DNA of 37,573 bases. Origin: Leptolyngbya sp. Heron Island J (lineage in GTDB: Bacteria; Cyanobacteriota; Cyanobacteriia; Phormidesmidales; Phormidesmidaceae). This document shows positions 22,101 through 30,423 of the stretch, piece by piece. The stretch's first letter is position 1; every line of letters starts with the position of its first letter. Both the position numbers and the translations under genes were made by a program. The notes beneath the pieces were generated by a model. The model was not told the DNA's origin. It saw nothing but the letters and a program-made list of their open reading frames with translations, and ran no database searches. The stretch covers positions 1-37,573 of the forward strand of contig NZ_AWNH01000068.1 of the NCBI RefSeq assembly GCF_000482245.1, written 5' to 3'.

Positions 22101-24203
22101 GAGAAACAGGCGGCTGAAGCCAAAACACGCTCCGCTACAGAGGCCTTTATCGATCAATTAAATGCCGCGTACAACCGGCCAGCTGTCCGGCTTAAGCCCT
22201 CAGTTATTTGGCTCAAACCGACTAGTGCTGACTACCAAAAACATCTTGCCGACATTGCCCAACAGACCCGGTTAGGGGTTGATATTGAGACCTTTGGTAA
22301 CGACGCAAAGAATATCGAGGGTTTGCATCCATGGCGCGGAAAGATTCGACTCATCCAAATTGCTACTGAAGACACGACGTATGTGGTCGATCTTGGTGGG
22401 CGAGATGATGATCGTGACGCGATCCATGTCCAACTATCTGAGTTCTGGATGATGCTCGCTCGGCTTATGTCTAATCCAGACATTCTCAAAATAGGTCAAA
22501 ATTTCCACTTTGATTTGCGGTTCTTACAGATGCAGTACGGGATTAAGGCTAAAAATGTCGCTTGCACATTGATTGGTGCTCGAACATTCTTTGGTGATTA
22601 TGCGAAAGGTGAATCGAAGACTAATGTGACCCCCATTCTTGAAGGCGGTTATGGGTTAGGTAATCTTGTCAAAAAATTCTTAGGAGTCACAATTGATAAA
22701 GGTGAGCAGTCCTCTGATTGGGGTGCTGAACTAACACCGTCTCAGATTGATTACGCCGCAAAAGATCCATGCATCACACTACAGCTTCATGAAGCGATAG
22801 AGAGACTTTACGCAAACGAGCAACATCCGTTGTACTCGGCGGATATCAGAAATATCTGGCAGCTTGAGAATGACATTATCCCCGTTGCTTGTGAGATGGA
22901 AGCAAACGGGATGCCTTGTGATTTAGCTGAAGTTGAGCGCCAGCTGACTAAGATTGAGATCGTTGAGCATGAGTTGCAAACCCAATGGGCTGATTTGTGC
23001 CCAGATATCTCATACACGCAGGTTGGTAAACTGAAAGACTTCATCAACGAACAGTACGGCTTAGGGCTCACCAAGCTAAACAAAGCAGCATGCGCTGAAC
23101 ATAAAGATAATCCACTGATAGCGCTACGTCTAAAATTACGCGCACTGCAAAGCTTAAAGGACAATTTAGCCGCATTTAAGCGCAGTGCTGAGCAAGATAG
23201 CTCAATTCACACAATGTTCCGCACACAAACCGGACTTGGACGGTTCTCGGCTGGTTCAAATCTCGGGAGAAACCGCAAGGCTAAAGACCTTGTGAATATT
23301 CAATCGATTAGTGCTAAAGATAACCCAGCACTGAAAGGTTACGACCTGGGGCACCCACGGGAGGCCATTAAGCCTAATGCTTCGCTAGTATTCTTGGTAA
23401 TCGACCTGGCAGCGGCACATGCGCGGATTGCAGCGGATTTAGCCAAGGACAATACAGCAATTGCGGCCTTTAATGATCCGACTATCGATAACCACTCCCG
23501 TGTTGCAGCGTATGTTGCTCGCGCTGTGGGTGTTGATTGGGATGGTGACACAATCGCTAAACTCCGGAAACTCCACACCCCTGATGGAATAAGGGCGAAG
23601 AGCTTCCGAGATACCGCGAAAAACACGTTTTATGGCTTCCTGAACGGCGCAGGCCCCCATAGGCTACAAGAGCAAATCGCGGCTAATACAGGTGTTAGAC
23701 CTAGCTTAGAGGAGGTTAAAGGCGCTATTGAGGGTTGTAAGATTCTTTACCCTAATATTGTTCAATTCCAGAAAGACCTAATGACCAGCTTGGAGAGTAC
23801 AACATTGGCTCTTAACGGCTCAGAATACGTTGTCTCTACCACACGAGAGGGCTCTCGTATTCTCCTAGAGAAAGTTGAAAGCCGGTTCCACCCAGGGCGC
23901 TATGAGCCCCCGTTCACCCAGTCGCTAGCGGCGACATGGACTCGGATTGAGGCTACGGCTGTTAAGCGAGCGCTGGTAGAACTTCACCAGCTTGCAGAGG
24001 ACCGACCAGAACTGCAAATTAAGCTACGAGGCTATATTCATGATGAGGTTGATATCACGTGTTCTCCTGACCATGCTAAAGAAGTAGCGCAACTTGCAAA
24101 CGACTGTATCGGTAACCACTTCGCGGCCATGCTCGATTATGTTTCCGATGGTAGGGAGAGTGACCCTATGAAGCTAATTGCAACTAGCTGGGCTGAGAAG
24201 TAA
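19128..24203 (+). CDS. CyRepA1-type replication protein fused to family A DNA polymerase
   Basis: A 1,691-aa multifunctional replicase. Residues about 110-300 match the DUF3854 (TOPRIM-like) domain of cyanobacterial CyRepA1 plasmid initiators (VPLYLAEGEKKALSLLSHG, GANRIRVSGS, WTILFDFAQTH). Residues 335-650 are a helicase with Walker A LGGTMGLGKTH (K349), DEx box FIDEV (D427-E428) and a late YRVRSQVP motif. Residues 650-1020 are unassigned and helical. Residues 1045-1230 form a DnaQ-type 3'-5' exonuclease: VDIETF (D1052, E1054), FHFDLR (D1129) and YAAKD (Y1209, D1213). Residues 1330-1691 are a PolA palm/fingers: TGLGRFSAGS, motif A VIDLAAAHARIAADL (D1426), motif B RDTAKNTFYG (R1494, K1498, Y1502) and motif C IHDEVD (H1638-E1640). 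All catalytic residues are kept. Ordinary CyRepA1 proteins are roughly 1,000-1,200 aa and lack the polymerase. Confidence 0.9.
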   Translation: MAINAQSPAARAPIDFQSELINGSAISPALADLNTQFLQGDALASVLFSQHKPKTADTYTSVIQHGALAFCGLDPTDNFTPTTPSRFKPVQPRQNRDDSINKYESRPLPPKNKRQHLGFFSIDLTTFQAIAERCGIAMPASIPLENPALSETFWHWVKTNAVPLYLAEGEKKALSLLSHGYAAISLAGIRMGANRIRVSGSTNYVIHPDLVQFFGCDRNWTILFDFAQTHNQRKNMRSAIITLGNAIETEQTKAGHKPGPNVVLPHGPETGIDDVFARSANQAHSLIYLNSQEFQSFKADYFVNWKRGIDPKICKQIVKFQSKQYYSDACPELLEEGLVCLGGTMGLGKTHLVELLRKKYPGRSFLNIGHLINLLENLSARLGTQSYRYLDIQQIHSCRELSITFDSLHKLLKDGVLAWVPEIVFIDEVKQGLEHLLKGSTCKGKRSILIKTLGLILSQAKLIICADANLDTTTLKALSAAAGRKPVVHQDQRLLPSRDVYWYGDVGGDYMIDQIHTALINGERVAVPSDSKKFLLKLERSFTDPQSRAAIAQALECGDSQAAGQPRVYVLSSDNSGSTEGRRILRDLNVSVLDFDLFCFSPSLGSGGDISVEHFDSVYAHFAGFSIDAEHCIQMLYRVRSQVPMHIACRPNHMKRDAPLTVEGVEETQITRSWASEFLTQSPRSFDQFTKDFSWAFKAYCEYTAASNLSLKYLDRDLKSLLINAGCHIIDCSQDGDRQANPVTKSIYEGISGSLKAEYCEGVANATEIDDETYKNRIGRDDLEPEERLEMDRYRIAKTYATPGITPELVKLDDNGKFARKLRALDDLIAEPGEPVQTRTGPVPGPPAHVKERDLWDYHNEDFLPDRRHTVAGWRLRFTLGIRDIALHLINGSELHAEHPLVTDAIAAIYESGMRAHVRRVLGFSIPTLKDGEELEPMQVIRLFLDQLGLPIKSRKKTLDGSRVAMKYLDISSPKWELATHTIGAWVAQRVEKQAAEAKTRSATEAFIDQLNAAYNRPAVRLKPSVIWLKPTSADYQKHLADIAQQTRLGVDIETFGNDAKNIEGLHPWRGKIRLIQIATEDTTYVVDLGGRDDDRDAIHVQLSEFWMMLARLMSNPDILKIGQNFHFDLRFLQMQYGIKAKNVACTLIGARTFFGDYAKGESKTNVTPILEGGYGLGNLVKKFLGVTIDKGEQSSDWGAELTPSQIDYAAKDPCITLQLHEAIERLYANEQHPLYSADIRNIWQLENDIIPVACEMEANGMPCDLAEVERQLTKIEIVEHELQTQWADLCPDISYTQVGKLKDFINEQYGLGLTKLNKAACAEHKDNPLIALRLKLRALQSLKDNLAAFKRSAEQDSSIHTMFRTQTGLGRFSAGSNLGRNRKAKDLVNIQSISAKDNPALKGYDLGHPREAIKPNASLVFLVIDLAAAHARIAADLAKDNTAIAAFNDPTIDNHSRVAAYVARAVGVDWDGDTIAKLRKLHTPDGIRAKSFRDTAKNTFYGFLNGAGPHRLQEQIAANTGVRPSLEEVKGAIEGCKILYPNIVQFQKDLMTSLESTTLALNGSEYVVSTTREGSRILLEKVESRFHPGRYEPPFTQSLAATWTRIEATAVKRALVELHQLAEDRPELQIKLRGYIHDEVDITCSPDHAKEVAQLANDCIGNHFAAMLDYVSDGRESDPMKLIATSWAEK

Positions 24204-24266
24204 ATCGGCCATGGCAATCAGTCCAATGACGATCACTTAAAGGATTCTGGAGTTTTGTTATAGAAA

Positions 24267-24773
24267 ATGGGCCTATCACTCAATCAAATTAAAGCCGCTC
24301 AGCTGTTAGCGCAAGGTGTGAAGGGCAAAGATATTTACCCTCAACTAGGAGTATCTGAGGCCACGTTCTATTCCTGGAAAAAGTCAAAAGCCTTCCAAGA
24401 AACCCTGGATCTGCTGTTGCAGGCTGAAACACGTCATAGTGCAGAGCTAGCGAGTGTTGCCGATAAAGATGATGTCGCAGCAGGGTATACCGATGAAACA
24501 TGGATTCGTGAGCAACTTAAACCCATACTGACAAACTACGCGCAACTTGTCGCTGATGTCGTTGAGCATTTCAAGGATGATGTTGAGAGTTTCTCCTCTC
24601 GACAAATACCTAATCTGTTGCAATCTCTGGGGGCATTAGTAGAAACGTACCGGAGTTCAAATGACCGTATAGCAGGACTTGAGGATATATTACGTGAGCT
24701 TAGTCGCATTGAGAAAGAGAGGACGGCAAAAGTCGTTTCAATCGCCGCAGCTGACGATTCTACAGCAGCATAG
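24267..24773 (+). CDS. Terminase small subunit-like protein
   Basis: A 168-aa protein with an N-terminal helix-turn-helix (LSLNQIKAAQLLAQGVKGKD, GVSEATFYSWKKSKAFQETL) of the phBC6A51/Terminase_2 style. A helical oligomerisation region follows, and the C-terminus is Ala/Asp-rich. Small terminase subunits bind the packaging site and load the large subunit. Its position directly before, and overlapping, a large-subunit gene supports the call. Alone, the HTH would also fit a generic regulator. The ATG 24267 start gives the domain at residue 3. Confidence 0.75.
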   Translation: MGLSLNQIKAAQLLAQGVKGKDIYPQLGVSEATFYSWKKSKAFQETLDLLLQAETRHSAELASVADKDDVAAGYTDETWIREQLKPILTNYAQLVADVVEHFKDDVESFSSRQIPNLLQSLGALVETYRSSNDRIAGLEDILRELSRIEKERTAKVVSIAAADDSTAA

Positions 24774-26166
24774 CGAAGCGGACAGAGATAACAGTGAGGA
24801 AATATGGAAACCGCCTGCAGACTGGTGTGATTGGGTTTCAAATATTCCGATTAAGAGCGGTAGCGGGATTAGCACGTTTCAGCCCTTGCCCTGGCAACAA
24901 CAAGTCAGTGATTGCATTATTGGTAATCGTAACAGCCGGAAGAGCTACACGTTTTGTAAATCGCGACAGGTAGGAGCAACCACGTTGTCCTTATCTGTTA
25001 TTGATTTCCTATGTCTTACGATTCCCGGATTCCGTGCCTTGCTACTGCACAAGACTTTCTTGGATGCTCAGTTGCTAGGGGATAGGAATCGAAAGTTTCT
25101 CACGGCGGCTAAGGTGCCGATGGTGAGTGATTCCCAGAGCAGACAGGAATTCCCTAATGGATCAGTAGCCTATTTCAGAAGTAGTGACCCTGAGAGCTGC
25201 GGGCGGGGTCTTGATTCCGTGGACTGCGTGGTGTTTGAGGAGTGTGCATTTTACTGTGATCTTCCGGCCACCATTGGTGCGATCGCCCCAGCTCAAACCT
25301 GGGTAGACAACGCGATTAGCCTATTCGTGAGTACCCCTAACGGCAAACGGGGTGAAGGTGCCCGATATTGGGAAATGGTGAGCGGGGGCGATGATAAAGC
25401 TACCGAAGATAAGTTAAGCGCTATCAGGAACGGTCAGGAAGAGCCGTTTCAGATTCTTAGGGGTGATACTCCGTCAGTTCTATTTCTAACCCACTGGAGA
25501 GCCATAGCGCGTTATGCGGTTGAGCCAGATTTCAAGGCTCGAATCATCCAGGAATCCGGGATCTCAGAGGAAACCTTTGCTCAGGAATTCGATCTTGATT
25601 TCTCACAATCTGAAGCTGAAGCCGTATTTAGCTTTGAACTAATTGATAAAGCGACATCTGGGGAATGGGAAGCTGCTAATTCAGATGGTCTCTACTATTT
25701 GGGAGTAGATAGCTCTACAAGCGGTGCTGACTACTCCGTTGCTGTAGTGCTCAGGAAAGATGGTGATGATTATCAAGTGGTGAAACTCTACCGAAAGCAG
25801 AAAGGAACATCTGAGCAGCATTTAAGCGCTATTGCTGATTTGATTAGAGAGTATGAACCCATCAGCACCACAATTGAGAAAAACGGGACAGGTCAAATCT
25901 GGATAGAGCAATTATCGGGGATGGGATTACCTACATCTATTGACGGTTTCAGCACTACTAGGGATAGCAAAGAAGGTCTTATCGGCAGATTGGTAATAGC
26001 GCTTGAAAGAGATGATTTATCAATTCCCAAGAGCCAGATCACACAAGAACTTTTAAGCTATCAGCGCAAGGCTAATGGGCGTTTAGAGGCTGCTCCAAAA
26101 TCTCACGATGATTGTGTGATGGGTTTGGCGCTAGCGTTACAGGCAAGTCAGTATGGGGTCTTATGA
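24679..26166 (+). CDS. Phage terminase large subunit
   Basis: A 495-aa packaging ATPase-nuclease. The ATPase has Walker A-like KSRQVGATTLS (94-104), the Lys-first variant usual in many TerL proteins. A Walker B-like VVFEECA (184-190) has Glu in place of the usual Asp. The coupling motif is FVSTPNGKRG. The RNase H-like nuclease has GVDSSTSGADYS (D344), TTIEKNGTG (E400) and KSHDDCVMGLAL (D477, D478). Both domains look intact. The start is uncertain: no ATG precedes the conserved part, and TTG 24679 or GTG 24694 lies within the small-subunit gene, giving an overlap of 80-95 bp. No portal, protease, capsid or tail gene is present in the window. Confidence 0.88.
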   Translation: MRIYYVSLVALRKRGRQKSFQSPQLTILQQHSEADRDNSEEIWKPPADWCDWVSNIPIKSGSGISTFQPLPWQQQVSDCIIGNRNSRKSYTFCKSRQVGATTLSLSVIDFLCLTIPGFRALLLHKTFLDAQLLGDRNRKFLTAAKVPMVSDSQSRQEFPNGSVAYFRSSDPESCGRGLDSVDCVVFEECAFYCDLPATIGAIAPAQTWVDNAISLFVSTPNGKRGEGARYWEMVSGGDDKATEDKLSAIRNGQEEPFQILRGDTPSVLFLTHWRAIARYAVEPDFKARIIQESGISEETFAQEFDLDFSQSEAEAVFSFELIDKATSGEWEAANSDGLYYLGVDSSTSGADYSVAVVLRKDGDDYQVVKLYRKQKGTSEQHLSAIADLIREYEPISTTIEKNGTGQIWIEQLSGMGLPTSIDGFSTTRDSKEGLIGRLVIALERDDLSIPKSQITQELLSYQRKANGRLEAAPKSHDDCVMGLALALQASQYGVL

Positions 26167-26831
26167 AAAAGCTAAAGTATCTAGAATCAAAAGGCTCACA
26201 GCACTTTTATCAGGTGAAAAATGCCGTGATTGTTGTTGATCGAATCATTGCAAGCCTTTATAGCTGCGAAAGGTCAGGCAATACAGCCCTATGCTGGTTC
26301 ATCAAGTCAGGTGATAGTGTGGCCCCCGTGGAGCTGTGGAAGGATATTAAAGGGGCTGATAGCTGGCAATCACTTCTAGATAGCACTGGAAAGCCTGAGA
26401 TAGAGTTATTGATTAATCCTGTGGCCGGTGCGAGTGACTTCAAAAACCATCCAATCATCAAATCGTTAGCCGGTATTGCTCGCAGCTGGGGTAAATCAGT
26501 TCCTTCTGGAAAACTGGCCGGGCCTTTGAATCTCTTCGCGTTGCAACAATCCCTCGAATATCTGGAATTCCAGAATCAAATAGACTGGCTATTCTACAGC
26601 GCCACAGCAAAACACAAGGAACTGATTAAGCGTGGTGATATCGAAAGGGCTGAAGTAGCCGCACTATGTCAAGGGATCGTCTTTCTAGCGGGCCAACTTG
26701 AAAGCGATACGGACTTCAGTAGTAGCTTCGGTGTAGCGGTAAATACTTCGAGACGACGACGCCATATACCCCGTGCCAGAGATAAGGAATCCTATCGGGT
26801 AGGCGGTAGAACCTATAGACCACGCAACTAA
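26163..26831 (+). CDS. Hypothetical protein coupled to terminase
   Basis: A 222-aa protein whose ATG (26163) overlaps the TerL stop as ATGA. The first 150 residues are an alpha/beta domain (KNAVIVVDRIIASLY, NTALCWFIKSGDSV, ELLINPVAGASDFK). A helical part follows, then an arginine-rich tail (SRRRRHIPRARDKESYRVGG). No family is recognised. The coupling suggests a packaging accessory, for example a nuclease regulator or DNA-binding adaptor. The tail would bind nucleic acid. Confidence 0.6.
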   Translation: MKKLKYLESKGSQHFYQVKNAVIVVDRIIASLYSCERSGNTALCWFIKSGDSVAPVELWKDIKGADSWQSLLDSTGKPEIELLINPVAGASDFKNHPIIKSLAGIARSWGKSVPSGKLAGPLNLFALQQSLEYLEFQNQIDWLFYSATAKHKELIKRGDIERAEVAALCQGIVFLAGQLESDTDFSSSFGVAVNTSRRRRHIPRARDKESYRVGGRTYRPRN

Positions 26832-26934
26832 TCGTGGAGCGGTTAAAACTGAAGGCGCGTAATAAGACGACATTAAAGCGAAATGGGCGACGATGTAGCA
26901 GCCGGTGACACGCCATAGTCTGGAGTTTTATGTA

Positions 26935-26972
26935 GTTGCCCTGCGGGTTGAGATCGCAACCTTCAGGGCAAC
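26935..26972. terminator. Two-tier hairpin after the terminase operon
   Basis: GTTGCCCTG (26935-26943) pairs with CAGGGCAAC (26964-26972). Inside it GGTTG (26946-26950) pairs with CAACC (26957-26961), with a small internal loop between the two helices. No T-run follows, so it is a weak intrinsic terminator at best. A protein-binding or packaging-site role is possible. The rest of 26832-27106 holds the pair TACTCGA/TCGAGTA (27009-27028) and no gene. Confidence 0.5.
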
Positions 26973-27106
26973 CTTAGACACATACCAACTAACTTTGATA
27001 AAAAAGTTTACTCGACATCATTCGAGTAGAACGGTTTCATAAAAAGCGGCAAAGGTGTCTGAGCCCTCAGGTGCTCAGCAGAATAATTCGTAAGGTGATG
27101 TAGTGG

Positions 27107-29230
27107 ATGAGTCAGTTGGAAACCATCGGAGCGATCGAAAAAAATCTGTGGAATGCGGCGGATACCCTACGCTCTAACTCCAGCTATGCCAGCAATGAGT
27201 ATTTCATGCCTGTAATGGGCCTAATTTTCCTGCGCCATGCCTACAGTCGATTTCTGGCGGTAAAGAAAACCATCAAGCTGCCGTCGCGGGGCGGTAAAAC
27301 TCGTGCGCTACGGAAAGAGGACTTTTCCCAGAAGAACGCTATTTTTCTGAAACCAGAGGCGCAGTTTGACTACTTGGTATCGCTGACGGATAGCGATGAC
27401 CGCGTCAAAAAACTGATTAAGGCGATGAAGTCCATTGAAGAGGACTACGAGACCCTGAAAGGGGCCTTGCCCAAGGCGGAATACCAGGAGCTAGATAACG
27501 AAGTACTGGGGAAGCTGCTACGCACTCTCAACCCGGAAGAGCTGAAAACAGCTACAGGGGATATCTTTGGTCGTATCTATGAGTATTTCCTAACTCGGTT
27601 TGCTGGAGAGAAGGCACACGATGGTGGGGAATTTTTCACACCGGTTTCGTTGGTATCGCTGATTGCGAATGTGCTAGAGCCTGACCATGGGATTGTGTTT
27701 GATCCGGCCTGTGGCTCTGGCGGCATGTTTGTACAGAGTGCGCGGTTTCTAGAGCGTCGGCACGACAACCCCCAAAAGTTGTTGTTTCGCGGTCTGGAGA
27801 AGAACGGAACTACTATTCGCCTTGCCAAGATGAACCTGGCAGTTCATGGGCTTGAGGGCGACATTCAAAAGGCCATTACCTACTATGAAGACCCGGCGGA
27901 GATGGTGGGCAAAGCCGACTATGTGATGGCAAATCCGCCCTTTAATGTGGATGAGGTGGACGAAGGCAAGATTACAAAGGATCCACGTTTGCCCTTTGGT
28001 CTGCCGGGAGTCAATAAGGATGAAAAGGTCTCCAACGGGAACTACCTATGGATTAGCTATTTCTACAGCTACCTAAATGAAAAGGGCCGCGCTGGTTTTG
28101 TAATGTCATCCCAGGCATCGAGTGCGGGGCGCGATGAGGCTAAAGTGCGGAAAAAGCTGGTGGAGACAGGCGATGTGGAAGTCATGATCGCCATTCGTCA
28201 GAACTTTTTCTACACCCGCCCTGTCCCTTGTGAGTTGTGGTTTTTGAACCGTGCTAAGCCAGAGGATAGACAGAACCAGGTATTGATGATCGATGCGCGG
28301 AATATCTACCACAAGGTGACGCGTAAGATTTATGACTTCAGCCCAGAGCAGCTTCAGAATATTTTGGCGATTGTATGGCTCTATCGGAAACAGGAAGACC
28401 GGTTTCTAGAACTGGTGAAGGATTACCTGGCACAGACGCTAAAAGAGGCTCAGCATTGCTTCTTCCTGAAGCAGGACGACACTAAGACTCAGCCTTGTCA
28501 GGATTATACTGATGCTCTGCTGGCTATGCAGAAGGTGATACAGCCGTTTGTGGGTAGCTTGAATAAAGAGGTCGCAACCACTGAACCCTTCACCGAATTT
28601 CAAACGGCTCTTGATACCGTAAACACGGATATTGCGACCTTTTATCAGGCGCTGGAACATGAGCAAAAGACCTGGACAAAGGAACCCGCTACTACTAATG
28701 CGGAACTGAATGAGGCGGTAGATCGGTTGGCTCCCATGGCAAATCAGAGTCGCGATCTGGTAAAGCAGGCAGATCTGGTCTATAAGCTAGCAGTACGGTT
28801 AATTGACCATTGTGAACAGGACCTGAACGCCAAGGAAAACGACCACTGGCCCAAGAGTAAAGAGATCTCCAGTCCCCGTAAGCAGGCTGATACCGCTCGT
28901 CAAGCCGTTGTGGCTCAACTCAAACAGGTATGGTATTTCCATAAACAGGCGGTATGGCTCACCGAGCGATTCCCCAAGGGCACCTACCAGGATGTGGAGG
29001 GGCTAGTAGCTCTGGTGGACCGAGAGAGCGTAGACCGGAAAACTATAGCTCAGAACGACTGGAGCCTTACACCGGGGCGGTATGTGGGCGTAGCTCCAGA
29101 GGAGGAAGATGAAGACTTTGATTTTGAAGAAGCCCTACGAGAAATCCATGTGGAACTGGAGGGATTAAACCAGGAAGCATCAGAGTTGGCGATTGCGATC
29201 GCAAAGAATTTTGAGGAGCTGGGGGTATGA
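27107..29230 (+). CDS. hsdM: Type I restriction-modification methyltransferase subunit
   Basis: A 707-aa N6-adenine methyltransferase subunit. The N-terminal helical domain (about 1-150) is followed by the catalytic domain with SAM motif FDPACGSGGMF (198-208) and the catalytic NPPF (276-279). TPVSLVSLIANVL just before motif I is typical of HsdM. After about residue 420 there is an unusually long C-terminal region rich in helices and ending in an acidic stretch (EEEDEDFDFEEALREI). HsdM proteins of about 500-530 aa are more usual. It would methylate host and plasmid DNA as M2S and form R2M2S for restriction. The stop overlaps hsdS as ATGA. Confidence 0.95.
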   Translation: MSQLETIGAIEKNLWNAADTLRSNSSYASNEYFMPVMGLIFLRHAYSRFLAVKKTIKLPSRGGKTRALRKEDFSQKNAIFLKPEAQFDYLVSLTDSDDRVKKLIKAMKSIEEDYETLKGALPKAEYQELDNEVLGKLLRTLNPEELKTATGDIFGRIYEYFLTRFAGEKAHDGGEFFTPVSLVSLIANVLEPDHGIVFDPACGSGGMFVQSARFLERRHDNPQKLLFRGLEKNGTTIRLAKMNLAVHGLEGDIQKAITYYEDPAEMVGKADYVMANPPFNVDEVDEGKITKDPRLPFGLPGVNKDEKVSNGNYLWISYFYSYLNEKGRAGFVMSSQASSAGRDEAKVRKKLVETGDVEVMIAIRQNFFYTRPVPCELWFLNRAKPEDRQNQVLMIDARNIYHKVTRKIYDFSPEQLQNILAIVWLYRKQEDRFLELVKDYLAQTLKEAQHCFFLKQDDTKTQPCQDYTDALLAMQKVIQPFVGSLNKEVATTEPFTEFQTALDTVNTDIATFYQALEHEQKTWTKEPATTNAELNEAVDRLAPMANQSRDLVKQADLVYKLAVRLIDHCEQDLNAKENDHWPKSKEISSPRKQADTARQAVVAQLKQVWYFHKQAVWLTERFPKGTYQDVEGLVALVDRESVDRKTIAQNDWSLTPGRYVGVAPEEEDEDFDFEEALREIHVELEGLNQEASELAIAIAKNFEELGV

Positions 29231-30423
29231 GTTGGAGAGTGAAAAAGCTTGGTAGTATTGCCAAGTTTTTGTCTGGTGGAACTCCCAGCAAACAGAAACC
29301 TGAATACTGGGGAGGAAATATCCCTTGGGTCAGTGCAAAAGACTTACTTACTTCACGAATCAGCGATTCTCAGCTACACGTTACTGAAGAAGGTTTAGCC
29401 AATGGAACTAAGTTAGTTCCTGAAAATACAATCCTCTTTGTCGTCCGGGGAATGTCTCTTGCTAAGGAGTTTCGTATTTCATTGTCAAAAGTTCCAGTAG
29501 CTTTCAATCAGGACCTGAAGGCGCTACAGCTCAAAGAGGATACGGACCCAAGATTTTTATTTTATTCACTTTATGCGCAACGTGAGCACATTAGACAGCT
29601 TGCAGGAGAAGCATCTCATGGGACAAAAAAGCTGCCTACTGAAGTTATAGAAGCTATAGAAGTAAGCATTCCTGATGATGTATTAATTCAGAAAAAGCTT
29701 GGAGAGGCTGCAGCACATTACGATGACCTCATCGAAAACAACCGCCGCCGCATCCAGCTACTAGAGCAATCTGCCCGCCTGCTCTACAAGGAGTGGTTTG
29801 TACACCTACGCTTTCCTGGTCATGAGCATGTGGAGGTTATCGATGGTGTGCCCCAAGGCTGGGAAAAAAGACCTTTATCCTATTTCTGTTCAGATATTCG
29901 TCAATCGGTTTCTCCTCAAGAGATGCCATCAGAAACACCATACATCGGCCTGGAACATATTCCTCGCCGCTCGATCACTCTTTCTGACTGGGGCTTCGCA
30001 AAAGATATCGAAAGCAAGAAGTTTCTCTTCGAGGAGTCAGATATTATTTTTGGCAAGATAAGAGCATATTTTCACAAGGTCGGTTTAGCTTTTACTTCAG
30101 GTATCACATCAGCTGATGCGATAGTAATTCGCCCTCACTCAAGAGAAATACATTCTTACTGCTTGATGCTAGCTTCTAGTGATGAATTTGTAGCACTAGC
30201 TTCTACAACGGCGAAGGAGGGCTCTAAGATGCCACGTGCTGATTGGAAGTACCTTCTCACATACGAGTTCTTAGAACCTTCTAAAACTGTTATTCAGTTA
30301 TTTAATGAACAAATTATTCCAATTACCCATCAACTTAAGGCTCTAGCTTTCCAAAATAAAGGGCTCCAACAAGCCCGCGATCTCTTACTCCCCCGACTCA
30401 TGAACGGTGAAATAACCCTATGA
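29227..30423 (+). CDS. hsdS: Type I restriction-modification specificity subunit
   Basis: A 398-aa specificity subunit with two target-recognition domains (about 1-150 and 205-370). Each starts with the typical WxxxxLxxx signature (WRVKKLGSIAKFLSGGTP and GWEKRPLSYFCS). Central and C-terminal conserved helices close the circle (ENNRRRIQLLEQSARLLYKE, QNKGLQQARDLLLPRLMNGE). It recognises a bipartite site that cannot be predicted from sequence. Both flanking junctions are ATGA overlaps, so the three subunits are translated in ratio. The two recognition domains are AT-richer than the conserved spacer, consistent with domain exchange. Confidence 0.93.
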   Translation: MSWRVKKLGSIAKFLSGGTPSKQKPEYWGGNIPWVSAKDLLTSRISDSQLHVTEEGLANGTKLVPENTILFVVRGMSLAKEFRISLSKVPVAFNQDLKALQLKEDTDPRFLFYSLYAQREHIRQLAGEASHGTKKLPTEVIEAIEVSIPDDVLIQKKLGEAAAHYDDLIENNRRRIQLLEQSARLLYKEWFVHLRFPGHEHVEVIDGVPQGWEKRPLSYFCSDIRQSVSPQEMPSETPYIGLEHIPRRSITLSDWGFAKDIESKKFLFEESDIIFGKIRAYFHKVGLAFTSGITSADAIVIRPHSREIHSYCLMLASSDEFVALASTTAKEGSKMPRADWKYLLTYEFLEPSKTVIQLFNEQIIPITHQLKALAFQNKGLQQARDLLLPRLMNGEITL

